A stretch of DNA of 19,503 bases from Treponema sp. (GTDB lineage: Bacteria > Spirochaetota > Spirochaetia > Treponematales > Breznakiellaceae): NCBI GenBank assembly GCA_009786625.1, contig WQRT01000004.1:12827-32329 (forward strand), written 5' to 3'. Within the stretch, counting starts at the first letter, position 1, and the number at the start of each line of letters is the position of its first letter. A model generated the notes under the pieces. That model was not told where the DNA came from, searched no databases, and saw nothing but the letters and a program-made list of their open reading frames with translations. Positions 1 through 7,354 of this stretch are shown here, piece by piece. Made by a program: the position numbers and the translations under genes.

Positions 1-35
1 AGATATTAAATAGTACATTAGATTGCAGATAATGC

Positions 36-64
36 TTGTTTTTTTGAAAAAAAACACTGATAAT
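36..64 (+). promoter_or_regulatory. Candidate sigma-70 promoter for the TPR-rlmN operon
   Basis: TTGTTT (36-41), a 17-nt spacer and GATAAT (59-64) match the bacterial -35/-10 pattern, with 5 of 6 bases in the -10 box. Transcription would start near 71, giving a leader of about 12 nt before the ATG at 83. The spacer holds an A/T inverted repeat (G, seven T, GA, seven or more A, C). The region is very AT-rich, so chance matches are easy. Confidence 0.35.
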
Positions 65-82
65 ATATTATAAAAGAAAAAA

Positions 83-445
83 ATGGATAGAAAAAAAATA
101 TTTGAAAAATTTGATGATAAAAACGCGTTCATAAAAGTGTCCGCGCCCGCTCCTGTAGACGGGACGCAGAAAGCGGCGTTAAACAGAAAAGGCAATCAAT
201 TATTTAATACCGGTAAAATCGAGGATGCCCGCAGGATCTTCATCACAACAGGTTATACAGACGGACTATCCAGAGTCGGGGATTATTATAAAAAATACGG
301 AAGAGTTATCGAGGCATTAAAGATGTACTGGATAGCGCCTGAACGTTCCAAATCGCAGATCCTGATTGAACAGCTTGCCGGTGTAATTAGAAATATGTAT
401 CTGGAAGAACCAAATCAGGCGGAACAGGAAGTGACGGATGGCTGA
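83..445 (+). CDS. Small TPR-like hypothetical protein
   Basis: A 120-residue soluble protein with no signal peptide or membrane segment. Residues about 33-90 look like one or two degenerate TPR-type helix pairs: the segments KGNQLFNTGKIEDARRIF and GDYYKKYGRVIEALKMY have the small/large hydrophobic spacing of TPR helices. It is the first gene of a + strand operon, and its last 8 nt overlap the start of the larger TPR gene, so the two are probably translationally coupled and may act together. The start has only a weak AAAAG stretch upstream. Codons 3-6 run through eight consecutive A. The specific function is not recognised. Confidence 0.75.
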   Translation: MDRKKIFEKFDDKNAFIKVSAPAPVDGTQKAALNRKGNQLFNTGKIEDARRIFITTGYTDGLSRVGDYYKKYGRVIEALKMYWIAPERSKSQILIEQLAGVIRNMYLEEPNQAEQEVTDG

Positions 446-1532
446 AACTTTTAATCCGCAGGTTTCAGAGTCTCAAAAAATATCCGATATATCAAAATTA
501 GGTTACCAGTATTTAAAAGAAAATAAAATCAGCGATGCCATTGACTGCTTTACAAGAATTCTTTTAATGGATGATATTAATAATTACGCGCTTGTGGGAA
601 TGGGAGATGCAAGCCGCAAAATGGGATCGATACGCGAAGCCGTTAAATACTATCAAAGATGCCTGTCTGTCCATCCCGGAAACAATTACGCTCTCTTCGG
701 ACTCGCTGATTGTTACAAGGCGCTTAACCAGTATCAAAAAGCGATTGATATCTGGGAGCAGTATCTTCTTCATGATAATAGAAATATAACAGTCCTTACG
801 CGCATCGCGGATGCTTACAGAAAAGTCCGCGATTTGGAAAAATCCAAAATCACCTATCAGCGCGTTCTTGAAATGGAAAATGACAATCCTTACGCGATTA
901 TAGGACTTGGCCATCTGCATTATGATTTCAGGGAATACAGGGAAGCGCTGTACTACTGGGAAAAGATGCTTAAGGCGGACAGCGATGTTGATATCCGCGT
1001 TCTAACTTCGATAGGCAACTGCCACAGAAAATTAAAAACATTCTCGGAAGGCATTCCCTATTTTGAATCCGCGCTGCGACGGGAGAAAAATAATTTTTAC
1101 GCTCTTTTCGGACTTGCGGACTGCTACCGGGGATTAAATCAATTTGAAAAATCCCTTCAATACTGGAACCAGATTCTTGATCATGATCCAAAAAATAAAA
1201 TGATTCTGACGCGCACAGGAGACGCTTACCGCAATATTCAAAATTATGAAATGGCAAAATCATTTTATGAAAGAGCTTTAAATCTGGAATTTGACACCTA
1301 TGCGGTGCTTGGACTTTCTCTCCTTGCGAAAGCTCAGGGTAAGTATGACGAAGCCGTAATTTCCCTGAAACGGCTGATCCAGCAGGATGTAAATAATTCA
1401 AGATTGTATATTGAGCTGTCAGACTGTTATCAGAAAATGGGCGATCGCAGACAGGCGGCTGAAGTAATGGAAAATTTTCATAAACTTGGAATAAAAAATC
1501 CAAAAATAACGGAAATACCTGATAATATTTAA
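438..1532 (+). CDS. TPR-repeat protein
   Basis: A 364-residue soluble protein made almost entirely of tetratricopeptide repeats (about ten), the helical scaffold used for protein-protein contacts. The repeats are arranged in two-TPR super-units of 67-69 residues. The same motif starts at residues 84 (YALFGLADCYK), 152 (YAIIGLGHLHY), 221 (YALFGLADCYR) and 288 (YAVLGLSLLAK), with LTRIADAYR-type helices half a unit later. There is no signal peptide, so it should be cytoplasmic. It overlaps the preceding gene by 8 nt, has an AGGA-like Shine-Dalgarno sequence about 9 nt upstream, and ends 2 nt before rlmN, so the three genes form one operon. Its partner is unknown. An rRNA or ribosome connection is only a guess from the neighbour. 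Confidence 0.9.
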   Translation: MAETFNPQVSESQKISDISKLGYQYLKENKISDAIDCFTRILLMDDINNYALVGMGDASRKMGSIREAVKYYQRCLSVHPGNNYALFGLADCYKALNQYQKAIDIWEQYLLHDNRNITVLTRIADAYRKVRDLEKSKITYQRVLEMENDNPYAIIGLGHLHYDFREYREALYYWEKMLKADSDVDIRVLTSIGNCHRKLKTFSEGIPYFESALRREKNNFYALFGLADCYRGLNQFEKSLQYWNQILDHDPKNKMILTRTGDAYRNIQNYEMAKSFYERALNLEFDTYAVLGLSLLAKAQGKYDEAVISLKRLIQQDVNNSRLYIELSDCYQKMGDRRQAAEVMENFHKLGIKNPKITEIPDNI

Positions 1533-1534
1533 AA

Positions 1535-2581
1535 ATGGAAACTCAATCTCTCGCAGGCCTGCCCCTTTATGAGATAGAAAAAATTCTTGATTCCCTTCCC
1601 CGGTTCCGCTCAGAACAAGTATATAAATGGATATCGCGCGGAGCTTCTTGTTTTAATGATATGACAGACATTCCAAAATCTCTTCAAAATGAATTTGAAC
1701 AGCGGTTTAAAATATTTTCAACTTCATTTATTAGCTGCAATGAAGACGGAGACGCTAAAAAAATAATCGTTAAAACAAAAGACGGCTGCAAAATTGAATC
1801 TGTTCTGTTAAGCGACGGTAAAAACCGTTTTACAGCATGCCTTTCTACGCAAGCCGGATGTCCTTCAGGATGTGTCTTTTGTAAAACAGGATCGCTTGGC
1901 TTTAAAAGAAATCTTGACAGCAAAGAAATTGCCGAACAGTTTTTGCGTTTATTACCGCTGTCAGGCAGGGAGAGCGAAAACGATTCTCACATTATTGACA
2001 ATATCGTTATCATGGGGATGGGCGAGCCTTTATTAAATCTTGATAATCTCCGCATGGCAATTTCATTTTTTACGGACACAAAGGGGTTATATTTTTCAAG
2101 ACGCAGGATAACTGTTTCCACATGCGGAATCTGCGAAGGACTTTTTGATATAGCAAACAATCTGCCTTTCGCGCGTCTTGCGCTGTCATTGACCACCGCC
2201 GATGAAACACTCAGAAGCCGCTTAATGCCTGTTACAAAAGCCAATCCGCTTTCTAAAGTACGCGAAGCCCTGCTGCTTTTTCAGAAAAACGGCGGAGGGC
2301 GCGTAACGCTGGAAGCGCCGCTGCTTGGCGGTATAAACACACGGGAGAAAGACGCTGCATCTATCGCGAAATTCGCGAAAGGTCTTGACGCGGTTGTCAA
2401 CATCATACCGTGGAATCCTGTTTCCGCTCTTGAGTTTGAAGGCAAGCCTCTTCTTGAACCTGAAAAAAAGGAAGTATTGGATTACAAACATATGCTTGAA
2501 AATCTCGGATTAAAAGTTACACTGCGTCTTCATAAGGGACAGAAGATAATGGGAGCCTGCGGCCAGCTCGGAAGCGTATGA
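1535..2581 (+). CDS. rlmN: Radical SAM 23S rRNA (adenine-2503-C2) methyltransferase RlmN
   Basis: RlmN methylates C2 of A2503 in 23S rRNA, and in enterobacteria also A37 of some tRNAs, using two SAM molecules and a 4Fe-4S cluster. The 348-residue length is normal for the family. Cluster ligands C109, C113 and C116 form the CX3CX2C motif. The two mechanism cysteines are C102, seven residues before the motif as in the E. coli enzyme, and C342 in GACGQL, the residue methylated in the family. GMGEP (161-165) is the SAM-binding GEP segment, and NIIPWNP lies at 289-295. A GSLGF segment follows the cluster, as in RlmN. One small oddity is LALSLTT (216-222), where most homologues have LHA. It lies 2 nt after the TPR gene with no Shine-Dalgarno of its own, so coupling is likely. 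Confidence 0.96.
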   Translation: METQSLAGLPLYEIEKILDSLPRFRSEQVYKWISRGASCFNDMTDIPKSLQNEFEQRFKIFSTSFISCNEDGDAKKIIVKTKDGCKIESVLLSDGKNRFTACLSTQAGCPSGCVFCKTGSLGFKRNLDSKEIAEQFLRLLPLSGRESENDSHIIDNIVIMGMGEPLLNLDNLRMAISFFTDTKGLYFSRRRITVSTCGICEGLFDIANNLPFARLALSLTTADETLRSRLMPVTKANPLSKVREALLLFQKNGGGRVTLEAPLLGGINTREKDAASIAKFAKGLDAVVNIIPWNPVSALEFEGKPLLEPEKKEVLDYKHMLENLGLKVTLRLHKGQKIMGACGQLGSV

Positions 2582-2619
2582 ATATATGTTGCCGCAATTA
2601 TTAGGAACTTTTTAATATT

Positions 2620-3579
2620 TTATCTGAGAAAATATGTCAATGTTGCCTGAAAGAGTCCTATTATAAAGCCCAGTATTCCGCCGAAGATGTGAATCCATTT
2701 AAACTGATCCGACATTACATCAAGAATAATCCGCTCTACACGCGCAACATCAAGAGAATCAATTCTGTCGGAAACAAGCTGTTTTACGTTTATAGACGTT
2801 AAAATATTGTTTATCTGGCCGTCAGCGGCTAATAGCAGTTTGTTAAAAATATAATCATCAAGTTTTACTTTATCTTGCGCTCCTATATTTAATAACGCAA
2901 AGAGATTTTTATCCTGCTCCCCTATCATTTTATTAAATGATGAACCCGCGGCTGTTATTAATGTTTTTTTAACGCCTGTTTCGTTTAACGCTTTTTCGGC
3001 AATTGAACTAAGATCATCAATGATTTCCGGCATTTTTTTTTCCAGCGTCATATCATACTGCGCCGCGGACAGAAAAAAACGCTGGAATATATTCAGTTTT
3101 AAAATGATGTTACGCAAAATTATCCGCCCTTTGGATTCCATTTCACGGCGGATATCTGGTCTGTAAAGAAACTCCATCACAGCGGAAGTAAAAACAGGGT
3201 AAATTTTCTCTACTGCCTCAGGGATTCTATCCGCAAGAACTTTTTCATTGTCAACGAAAAGCTGAGAAGGCGTTTTGTCTAAAATATTTTCGGTAAAAAG
3301 CGAGATTGAATATCTTATTTTTTCCCGGACATCTTCCCGCGCAAGGCGGTCACGTAAAACCTCGGGCGTTAAAAGTTCGCGTTCAACCATGCCGCCTATG
3401 CTCTGAGCCAGTTTTTTACGCTGCCGCGGAAGAATCCCCGGCGTAAACGGCACCCTTATACCAAACACGCGAATTTCATTTAACGGTCTGAAAAGCATTT
3501 TTATCGCGATTACATTGGTAATATACGCTATTATCGCGCCGGCTATCGGAGGCACTACAAATAAAACAATCGTGTTCAT
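2620..3579 (-). CDS. DUF445 family membrane protein
   Basis: A 319-residue protein matching the DUF445 (YheB-like) pattern from memory. It has an N-terminal membrane helix (about 4-25) running into ITNVIAIKMLFRP, then PFTPGILPRQRKKLAQSIG (about 44-62), a long amphipathic helical middle, and a C-terminal hydrophobic hairpin (about 294-319, GGILGFIIGLFQ). The N- and C-terminal helices presumably anchor it in the inner membrane. The biochemical role of the family is not established. Its start overlaps the stop of the upstream SH3-like lipoprotein by 4 nt (ATGA), so the two are co-translated. The convergent rlmN gene ends 38 nt away with no evident hairpin terminator between them. The coding strand contains a run of nine A, seen as T at 3033-3041. 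Confidence 0.88.
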   Translation of the reverse strand: MNTIVLFVVPPIAGAIIAYITNVIAIKMLFRPLNEIRVFGIRVPFTPGILPRQRKKLAQSIGGMVERELLTPEVLRDRLAREDVREKIRYSISLFTENILDKTPSQLFVDNEKVLADRIPEAVEKIYPVFTSAVMEFLYRPDIRREMESKGRIILRNIILKLNIFQRFFLSAAQYDMTLEKKMPEIIDDLSSIAEKALNETGVKKTLITAAGSSFNKMIGEQDKNLFALLNIGAQDKVKLDDYIFNKLLLAADGQINNILTSINVKQLVSDRIDSLDVARVERIILDVMSDQFKWIHIFGGILGFIIGLFQATLTYFLR

Positions 3580-3974
3580 CTGAGGGCTGACTCCGATGCC
3601 GTTCTTGCCTGGCTTTCATTATCGTATATGTTCATTACATCCTCTTTAAGCCAGCCCGCGGTATCAGCAAGATTAGAATCAATATGCACCCAAGAAACAA
3701 AATTATTCTGTATTTTTATTACCTGCCGCCTTATTACACGCACAAGATCGCCTCTTCTTAGATAACCTATAGAAGGGGAGTTATCTGAAGGCTCGCTTGT
3801 AATATGCGTAAAAGAAGCGGTTATTACTCCAAAACCGATATAATCCCTTGACAGCGGGGATGTTACAGGTGGAATCACAGGAACATCTTCCCTGCCTGCG
3901 TTGCAGGTTATAAAAGACGCGGCAAAGACAATTAGGCATAATTGACCAATTGCGCGTTTCGCAGTTATTCTCAT
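3576..3974 (-). CDS. Lipoprotein with bacterial SH3-like domain
   Basis: A protein of 132 residues from the chosen start, MRITAKRAIGQLCLIV. It has a basic n-region, a hydrophobic h-region and SFITC at the end, a relaxed spirochaetal lipobox, so the mature protein is probably a lipid-anchored periplasmic lipoprotein. After a Pro-rich linker, residues about 47-115 form an SH3_3-like domain: VITASFTHITSEPS, IGYLRRGDLVRVI, a WVHI strand, and GWLKEDVMNIY at the end. Such domains usually bind cell-wall peptides or proteins. A longer reading frame opens at 4016, but it would add a 14-residue segment spoiling the signal peptide and would overlap the divergent gene. The candidate promoter at 3985-4013 also favours 3974. 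The gene is coupled to the DUF445 gene by a 4-nt overlap. Confidence 0.75.
   Translation of the reverse strand: MRITAKRAIGQLCLIVFAASFITCNAGREDVPVIPPVTSPLSRDYIGFGVITASFTHITSEPSDNSPSIGYLRRGDLVRVIRRQVIKIQNNFVSWVHIDSNLADTAGWLKEDVMNIYDNESQARTASESALR
3942..3971 (+). promoter_or_regulatory. Candidate near-leaderless promoter for the omptin-like gene
   Basis: TTGACC (3942-3947), an 18-nt spacer and TATTCT (3966-3971) lie directly before the ATG at 3979. Expected initiation about 7 nt after the -10 box falls at 3978-3979, so the mRNA would have essentially no leader. This agrees with the absence of a Shine-Dalgarno sequence. The whole promoter lies inside the 5' end of the divergent SH3 lipoprotein gene. 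The -10 box matches 4 of 6 consensus bases. Confidence 0.45.
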
Positions 3975-3978
3975 ATTA

Positions 3979-4938
3979 ATGAAAAATATAACCGTTTTAA
4001 CGTTTTTAGTCATCATATTATTTTTTATTTCACACCGCGCATATGCCCAAGACAGAGATTATAATTTTTCATTTGACGCTCAATTCGGCTTTATTTACGG
4101 TCAATCCATGGAAATTGTCTACCCCACAGACACCGCAGGAAAACTTTTAAGCGAACTTATATGGGATATTAAACCGGTTTTATATCTGGGATTTCAAGTT
4201 GATTACAGCCGTACCGATATACTGAGCGCTCCGGGGTTTTTCGCTTCTCTAAAATTCAATATCGGTATTCCGGGAGACTCAGGTATTATGGAAGATCGCG
4301 ACTGGAGATCAACAAAAAATGACGCTCTTACCAATTACTCATGCCATACAAACAAGACAAATAATTTTTTTGCGCTGGATCTTTTGTCGGGCGTGTCACT
4401 CCCCGTAAACTCGATAATTTACATGAAATATTTTTTAAGCGGCGGCTGGACGCATTTTTCATTTACCGCGAGGGACGGTTATTATATATACGCAAATTAC
4501 AGCATGGGAGATTATAAGCCTATCAGTGAATCAAGCCCTGTTCCGGTATGGGGAGATTTAATTAATTACAGCCAGGACTGGCTTTTTTTTGGATTTGGTT
4601 TTACCATCGGCCACAATATAATCACTCCCCTTTTCATAGATTTTACTTTTAGAATGAGTCCTTTCACATTTTGCATTGCAACCGATGAACATCTTAGAAC
4701 ATCTTATACATACAGGGACTTACCCGGTTTCGCATTATTGCTTGAGCCGAAATGCACCATTTCATTTGTAACCGAATACATCAATATCTGCATTGATGTT
4801 TCTTACAGATACATCAGTATATCTTCAGGAGATTCATACTTTAAAAGCGGATCTTCCGATTATAAATTATCGGATAACGCTGCCGGAGCGGGTTTGTCAT
4901 TTTTTGATGTAAAGTTCTTTTTCAGATATACATTTTAA
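3979..4938 (+). CDS. Omptin-family outer-membrane protease
   Basis: A 319-residue protein with a Sec signal peptide (MKNITVLTFLVIILFFISHRAYA, cleavage after AYA at 23) and a C-terminal Phe (FFRYTF) typical of outer-membrane barrels. Several segments match omptins such as OmpT: SGIMEDRDW (101-109), TNYSCHT (118-124), FTARDGYYIY (162-171), ATDEHLRTSYTYRD (234-247) and the C-terminal SDYKLSDNAAGAG (293-305). The catalytic residues of OmpT (Asp83, Asp85, Asp210, His212) correspond to D106, D108, D236 and H238, all present, so it is probably an active surface endopeptidase; OmpT cuts between basic residues. The length is close to that of OmpT. Known omptins need lipopolysaccharide for activity, which many treponemes lack. 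Its stop overlaps the convergent membrane-protein gene by 3 nt. A run of eight T lies at 4583-4590. Confidence 0.85.
   Translation: MKNITVLTFLVIILFFISHRAYAQDRDYNFSFDAQFGFIYGQSMEIVYPTDTAGKLLSELIWDIKPVLYLGFQVDYSRTDILSAPGFFASLKFNIGIPGDSGIMEDRDWRSTKNDALTNYSCHTNKTNNFFALDLLSGVSLPVNSIIYMKYFLSGGWTHFSFTARDGYYIYANYSMGDYKPISESSPVPVWGDLINYSQDWLFFGFGFTIGHNIITPLFIDFTFRMSPFTFCIATDEHLRTSYTYRDLPGFALLLEPKCTISFVTEYINICIDVSYRYISISSGDSYFKSGSSDYKLSDNAAGAGLSFFDVKFFFRYTF
3985..4013 (-). promoter_or_regulatory. Candidate promoter for the SH3 lipoprotein-DUF445 operon
   Basis: On the - strand, ATGACT (4013-4008), a 17-nt spacer and TATATT (3990-3985) would initiate near 3978, only 4 nt before the start codon at 3974. 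The promoter is inside the first codons of the divergent omptin-like gene, back to back with that gene's own candidate promoter. The support is the spacing and the 5-of-6 -10 match; the -35 box is weak. Confidence 0.4.
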
Positions 4939-5339
4939 AGGAACAACGCGCTCGGCAGAAGAAAATGAACGAACGCAGTGCATAAAAGCCCGATTCCTAT
5001 TGGTTTTCTGAATGCCAAAAGCCCCGCTCCAAGACGGCTGAGAGAGTTTGTTGTTTCGCCTTTCGATGTATCATTGCGGTAAATGCCGAAAATCAGCATT
5101 ATACCGGCAGCGATTCCGGCTGCGGCGGGAATAAGGTCGCCGAGAAGCAGAATACCGTCCAGCGTCGGCGAAAGTAATTTTAGAATTCCTGTAACGGAAC
5201 ACAGAATTCCAAGAACAAGATAAAAAGTAGGACCGTCTACGGGAAGGCGGAATCTATCGGTAAAATTATCATCACCGGCGAACAGCACATACCCGGCTAT
5301 CCCATTACACAATATTGATAAAAAATATAGTTGAATCAT
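4935..5339 (-). CDS. Small four-helix membrane protein, unknown function
   Basis: A 134-residue, very hydrophobic protein with four predicted membrane helices (about residues 2-20, 38-57, 62-87 and 111-131) separated by short loops. The one polar stretch is IYRNDTSKGETTNSLSR between helices 3 and 4. I do not recognise the family. The ATG at 5339 is preferred over an in-frame TTG at 5357 because a candidate promoter (TTGACT, 17 nt, TATTGT) ends exactly 6 nt before this ATG, so the TTG would lie inside the promoter. The 3' end overlaps the omptin-like gene's stop by 3 nt in convergent orientation. It looks like a single-gene transcription unit. Confidence 0.7.
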   Translation of the reverse strand: MIQLYFLSILCNGIAGYVLFAGDDNFTDRFRLPVDGPTFYLVLGILCSVTGILKLLSPTLDGILLLGDLIPAAAGIAAGIMLIFGIYRNDTSKGETTNSLSRLGAGLLAFRKPIGIGLLCTAFVHFLLPSALFL

Positions 5340-5345
5340 ACCTAT

Positions 5346-5374
5346 ACAATATCTCAATATTTCTCAATAGTCAA
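5346..5374 (-). promoter_or_regulatory. Candidate leaderless promoter
   Basis: On the - strand, TTGACT (5374-5369) is followed by a 17-nt spacer and TATTGT (5351-5346). Six bases, ATAGGT, separate it from the ATG at 5339, so initiation 7 nt downstream of the -10 box falls on the A of the start codon. The -35 box matches 5 of 6 bases and the -10 box 4 of 6. Confidence 0.5.
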
Positions 5375-5376
5375 TA

Positions 5377-5469
5377 ATTAGGGGTTAGGATATAGGATTT
5401 AGGGGATAGTATCGTTGTATGAAATAGTGTCTTCTTCTAACCCCTATCCCTTATTCCCTAACCCCTAAT
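5377..5469. repeat. Intergenic inverted repeat of TTAGGGG-like units
   Basis: The outer arms are a perfect 13-bp inverted repeat: ATTAGGGGTTAGG at 5377-5389 and its reverse complement at 5457-5469. Inside each arm are further degenerate units (TTAGGGGATAG at 5399-5409, and CTAACCCCTATCCC at 5437-5450), so each arm is itself a short tandem of TTAGGG/ATAGG-type words. About 27 nt in the middle are unrelated. The right arm enters the 3' end of the - strand gene and supplies its TAG stop (5465-5467). It may be a dispersed repetitive palindrome, a bidirectional RNA hairpin or a protein-binding site. No other copy lies in this window. Confidence 0.75.
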
Positions 5470-6067
5470 CAGTTTTGATACTTAGGCGGATTTCGTTTTT
5501 TTCGCTTTGAAGAACCATTAATAGTTCTTTAGAATCAAAGGGAGCGGCGAAACGGTACTGTTCTGTTTGGTTCATGGTAAAGTAAATGCGGTGATAAAAA
5601 ACCGGCGGTTCTTCTTCAGCCTGCGATGGTACGGTGACGGCGATATCCACGGCGCCTGTATATGGCTGTGATAAAAGATTCTTCGCGGTTTTTTTGATTG
5701 TCACAATCGTAGCGCCTTCAAAGGCGGCGCCTGAAATTTCCAGCCTGTTTCCATCCAGAGTGCGGCCGGAGTCAAAATAGCCCGCCATGGAAAAAGCCCA
5801 TATTACGGCGCACATCAAAATGATAATCAGGAACATTGCCCTTCTCGGCCTGTCAGCAATCAAAGGACCAAGCAGGCTGAAGCGGTTTTGCTTTTCGTTT
5901 ACCGGCAGATAAAGACTTTTTACCGAATCAGGCGCGTTTTGAAGCCTGCGTCCGCGGTTGTAATGAAAAACAATTCCTCCCTGCGGGTCTTCAGAGCTGT
6001 CAGGGTTGCTCAGCTTATAGTTCGCGTTCGGCCTGTGTGTTTCCGGCTGTCCGTTATCATCGCTCAC
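5465..6067 (-). CDS. Single-span membrane protein, unknown function
   Basis: A 200-residue protein with a polar, probably cytoplasmic N-terminal region (1-75, containing GGIVFHYNRGRRLQ), one strong membrane helix (about 77-97, after RPRR), and an exported C-terminal region (98-200) with beta-rich character. The positive residues before the helix predict N-in, C-out topology. I do not recognise a family. Its ATG overlaps the stop of the upstream beta-propeller-like lipoprotein by 4 nt, so the two are co-translated and probably work together at the cell envelope. The TAG stop is provided by the inverted repeat that follows. The last residues may therefore have been rewritten when the repeat arrived, though that is inference. 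Confidence 0.8.
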   Translation of the reverse strand: MSDDNGQPETHRPNANYKLSNPDSSEDPQGGIVFHYNRGRRLQNAPDSVKSLYLPVNEKQNRFSLLGPLIADRPRRAMFLIIILMCAVIWAFSMAGYFDSGRTLDGNRLEISGAAFEGATIVTIKKTAKNLLSQPYTGAVDIAVTVPSQAEEEPPVFYHRIYFTMNQTEQYRFAAPFDSKELLMVLQSEKNEIRLSIKTD

Positions 6068-7323
6068 GGCATATCTCCCATAATATTATCGGTACGCCAC
6101 CAGACCATTTTTAGATTGACGCTGTCCGCAAGCATCGCGCAGAGAATTCCTTCGGGAGAAAGGTAAAAATCATTGTAGCCGAGTTCCTCATTTGAAAACC
6201 AAATACTGCCTCTGCGCTGTCCGCGCGAATGTATGTCCGCGAAAAGCAGCGCATAACCTGTTTCTACAGGAAAATACATAAGGAGTTTTCCATTCCGCGC
6301 GGCTCCCAGAATGAAATAAAAAACTTTGAAATCCGAAGGGCGGCCGTTTTCGATTATTTCGTACAGCGGTATATCAACCGGGTTCAGATAGGTTCCATCT
6401 TCGACATTTAATGTCCATATACATGAACCGACAGGTTCGCTTCCCGTGCGCGTATTCGTGGATTGATCTATCGTGTCCTTTGTGTAATCAACCTTTATGT
6501 ATAAAAATCTTTCGTCAGGAGCCGCGAAGATGGCGTCTACTTCCGCCATTGTATGGCTTTGAATTTGTTCATCAGCGGTTTGCGCAGGCCAGTCAGGGTG
6601 CGCCGGCAGCATAGATGATGAAATTTTTACAAGGTATAAAAGCATCCCCGAAGAGCTGAACCAGTAAATATCCCATCCGTCGGGAATACGGCATATAACG
6701 GCTAGTTCATCGCGGATGGAGGACACAAGCCCGATGATACGCGGGAACGGGCTTCCGCCGATTCCTTCCCTTCCAAGATAATTTACAAATCTCCCGTTTT
6801 GATCAAAATGAAGTATGATTCCGTCAAGCAGCGTTCTTGACTCAGGGTCTTGAATCCTTTCCTGACGCGGGATTCTGTCTTCGGCATAAATGTGCCTTCG
6901 CGAGTCCACGGTTATCCAGCCGGGTTCTTCCATCGGATATGAATGCGCCCACCTTGTTACCTGTTCATTTTCCGAAACATTAACAGGTAATGTAATGGGA
7001 GGCGGGTTTGTTTCTTCATTGTAGATCATGAAAATTAAATCGCCGTAAGTATTATAACGGACAATTTTAGCTCCGTTACCGTCAGCGATGGTAAAAAGGC
7101 CGTCTCTCATCGCGAAGCCTGTGCTTCTGATTCCCCTGTTGCCGTCCAGCCTGTAAAGAGCGATTTGGTCTTCTAATGGGCCTATATTAAGCGAAAAACG
7201 ATCCTCTCTTTCAATGGAACTTACGGTAGTGTTTTTACACGCACATACAAACATGACTACGGCGCATAAAATTATTATAATTAAATGAGAAAAGATTTTT
7301 GTCATTCCTCTATAAAAATCCAT
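6064..7323 (-). CDS. Beta-propeller-like (NHL-type) lipoprotein
   Basis: A protein of 419 residues (413 from the alternative start at 7305). The signal sequence MTKIFSHLIIIILCAVVMFVCAC ends in a spirochaetal-type lipobox with the lipid Cys at residue 29 from the long start. The body shows repeated strand blocks of the six-bladed propeller type (FAMRDGLFTIADGNGAKIVRYNTYG, ITVDSRRHIYAEDRI, IILHFDQNGRFVNYLG), as in NHL and related surface proteins. It resembles a conserved spirochaetal lipoprotein family that I remember as LIC_12708-like, but this is uncertain. The ATG at 7323 is the longest start. A TTGACA at 7343-7338 lies only 14 nt upstream of it, and a poor -10 (GATTTT, 7320-7315) would start transcription near 7308, so 7305 may be the true start. 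The gene is coupled to the downstream membrane protein. Confidence 0.8.
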   Translation of the reverse strand: MDFYRGMTKIFSHLIIIILCAVVMFVCACKNTTVSSIEREDRFSLNIGPLEDQIALYRLDGNRGIRSTGFAMRDGLFTIADGNGAKIVRYNTYGDLIFMIYNEETNPPPITLPVNVSENEQVTRWAHSYPMEEPGWITVDSRRHIYAEDRIPRQERIQDPESRTLLDGIILHFDQNGRFVNYLGREGIGGSPFPRIIGLVSSIRDELAVICRIPDGWDIYWFSSSGMLLYLVKISSSMLPAHPDWPAQTADEQIQSHTMAEVDAIFAAPDERFLYIKVDYTKDTIDQSTNTRTGSEPVGSCIWTLNVEDGTYLNPVDIPLYEIIENGRPSDFKVFYFILGAARNGKLLMYFPVETGYALLFADIHSRGQRRGSIWFSNEELGYNDFYLSPEGILCAMLADSVNLKMVWWRTDNIMGDMP

Positions 7324-7354
7324 CTTTTTTTAATTAATGTCAATCGGATATGTA

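Noticed and set aside
970..1503. Long open frame antisense to the TPR gene
   Set aside because: It is a codon-bias shadow of a strongly patterned TPR coding sequence, with no promoter or ribosome-binding site.
4583..4590. Run of eight T in the omptin gene as a phase-variation tract (also 3033-3041 and 19144-19153)
   Set aside because: Such runs are expected by chance in this AT-rich DNA, and the frames are intact. There is no evidence of length variation.
5340..5357. TTG start for the four-helix membrane protein
   Set aside because: It would lie inside the candidate promoter, and the ATG at 5339 opens directly into the first membrane helix.
5381..5465. TTAGGG-like words read as a true telomere or replication terminus
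   Set aside because: The units are degenerate, inverted and internal to dense genes. A dispersed palindromic repeat explains them better.
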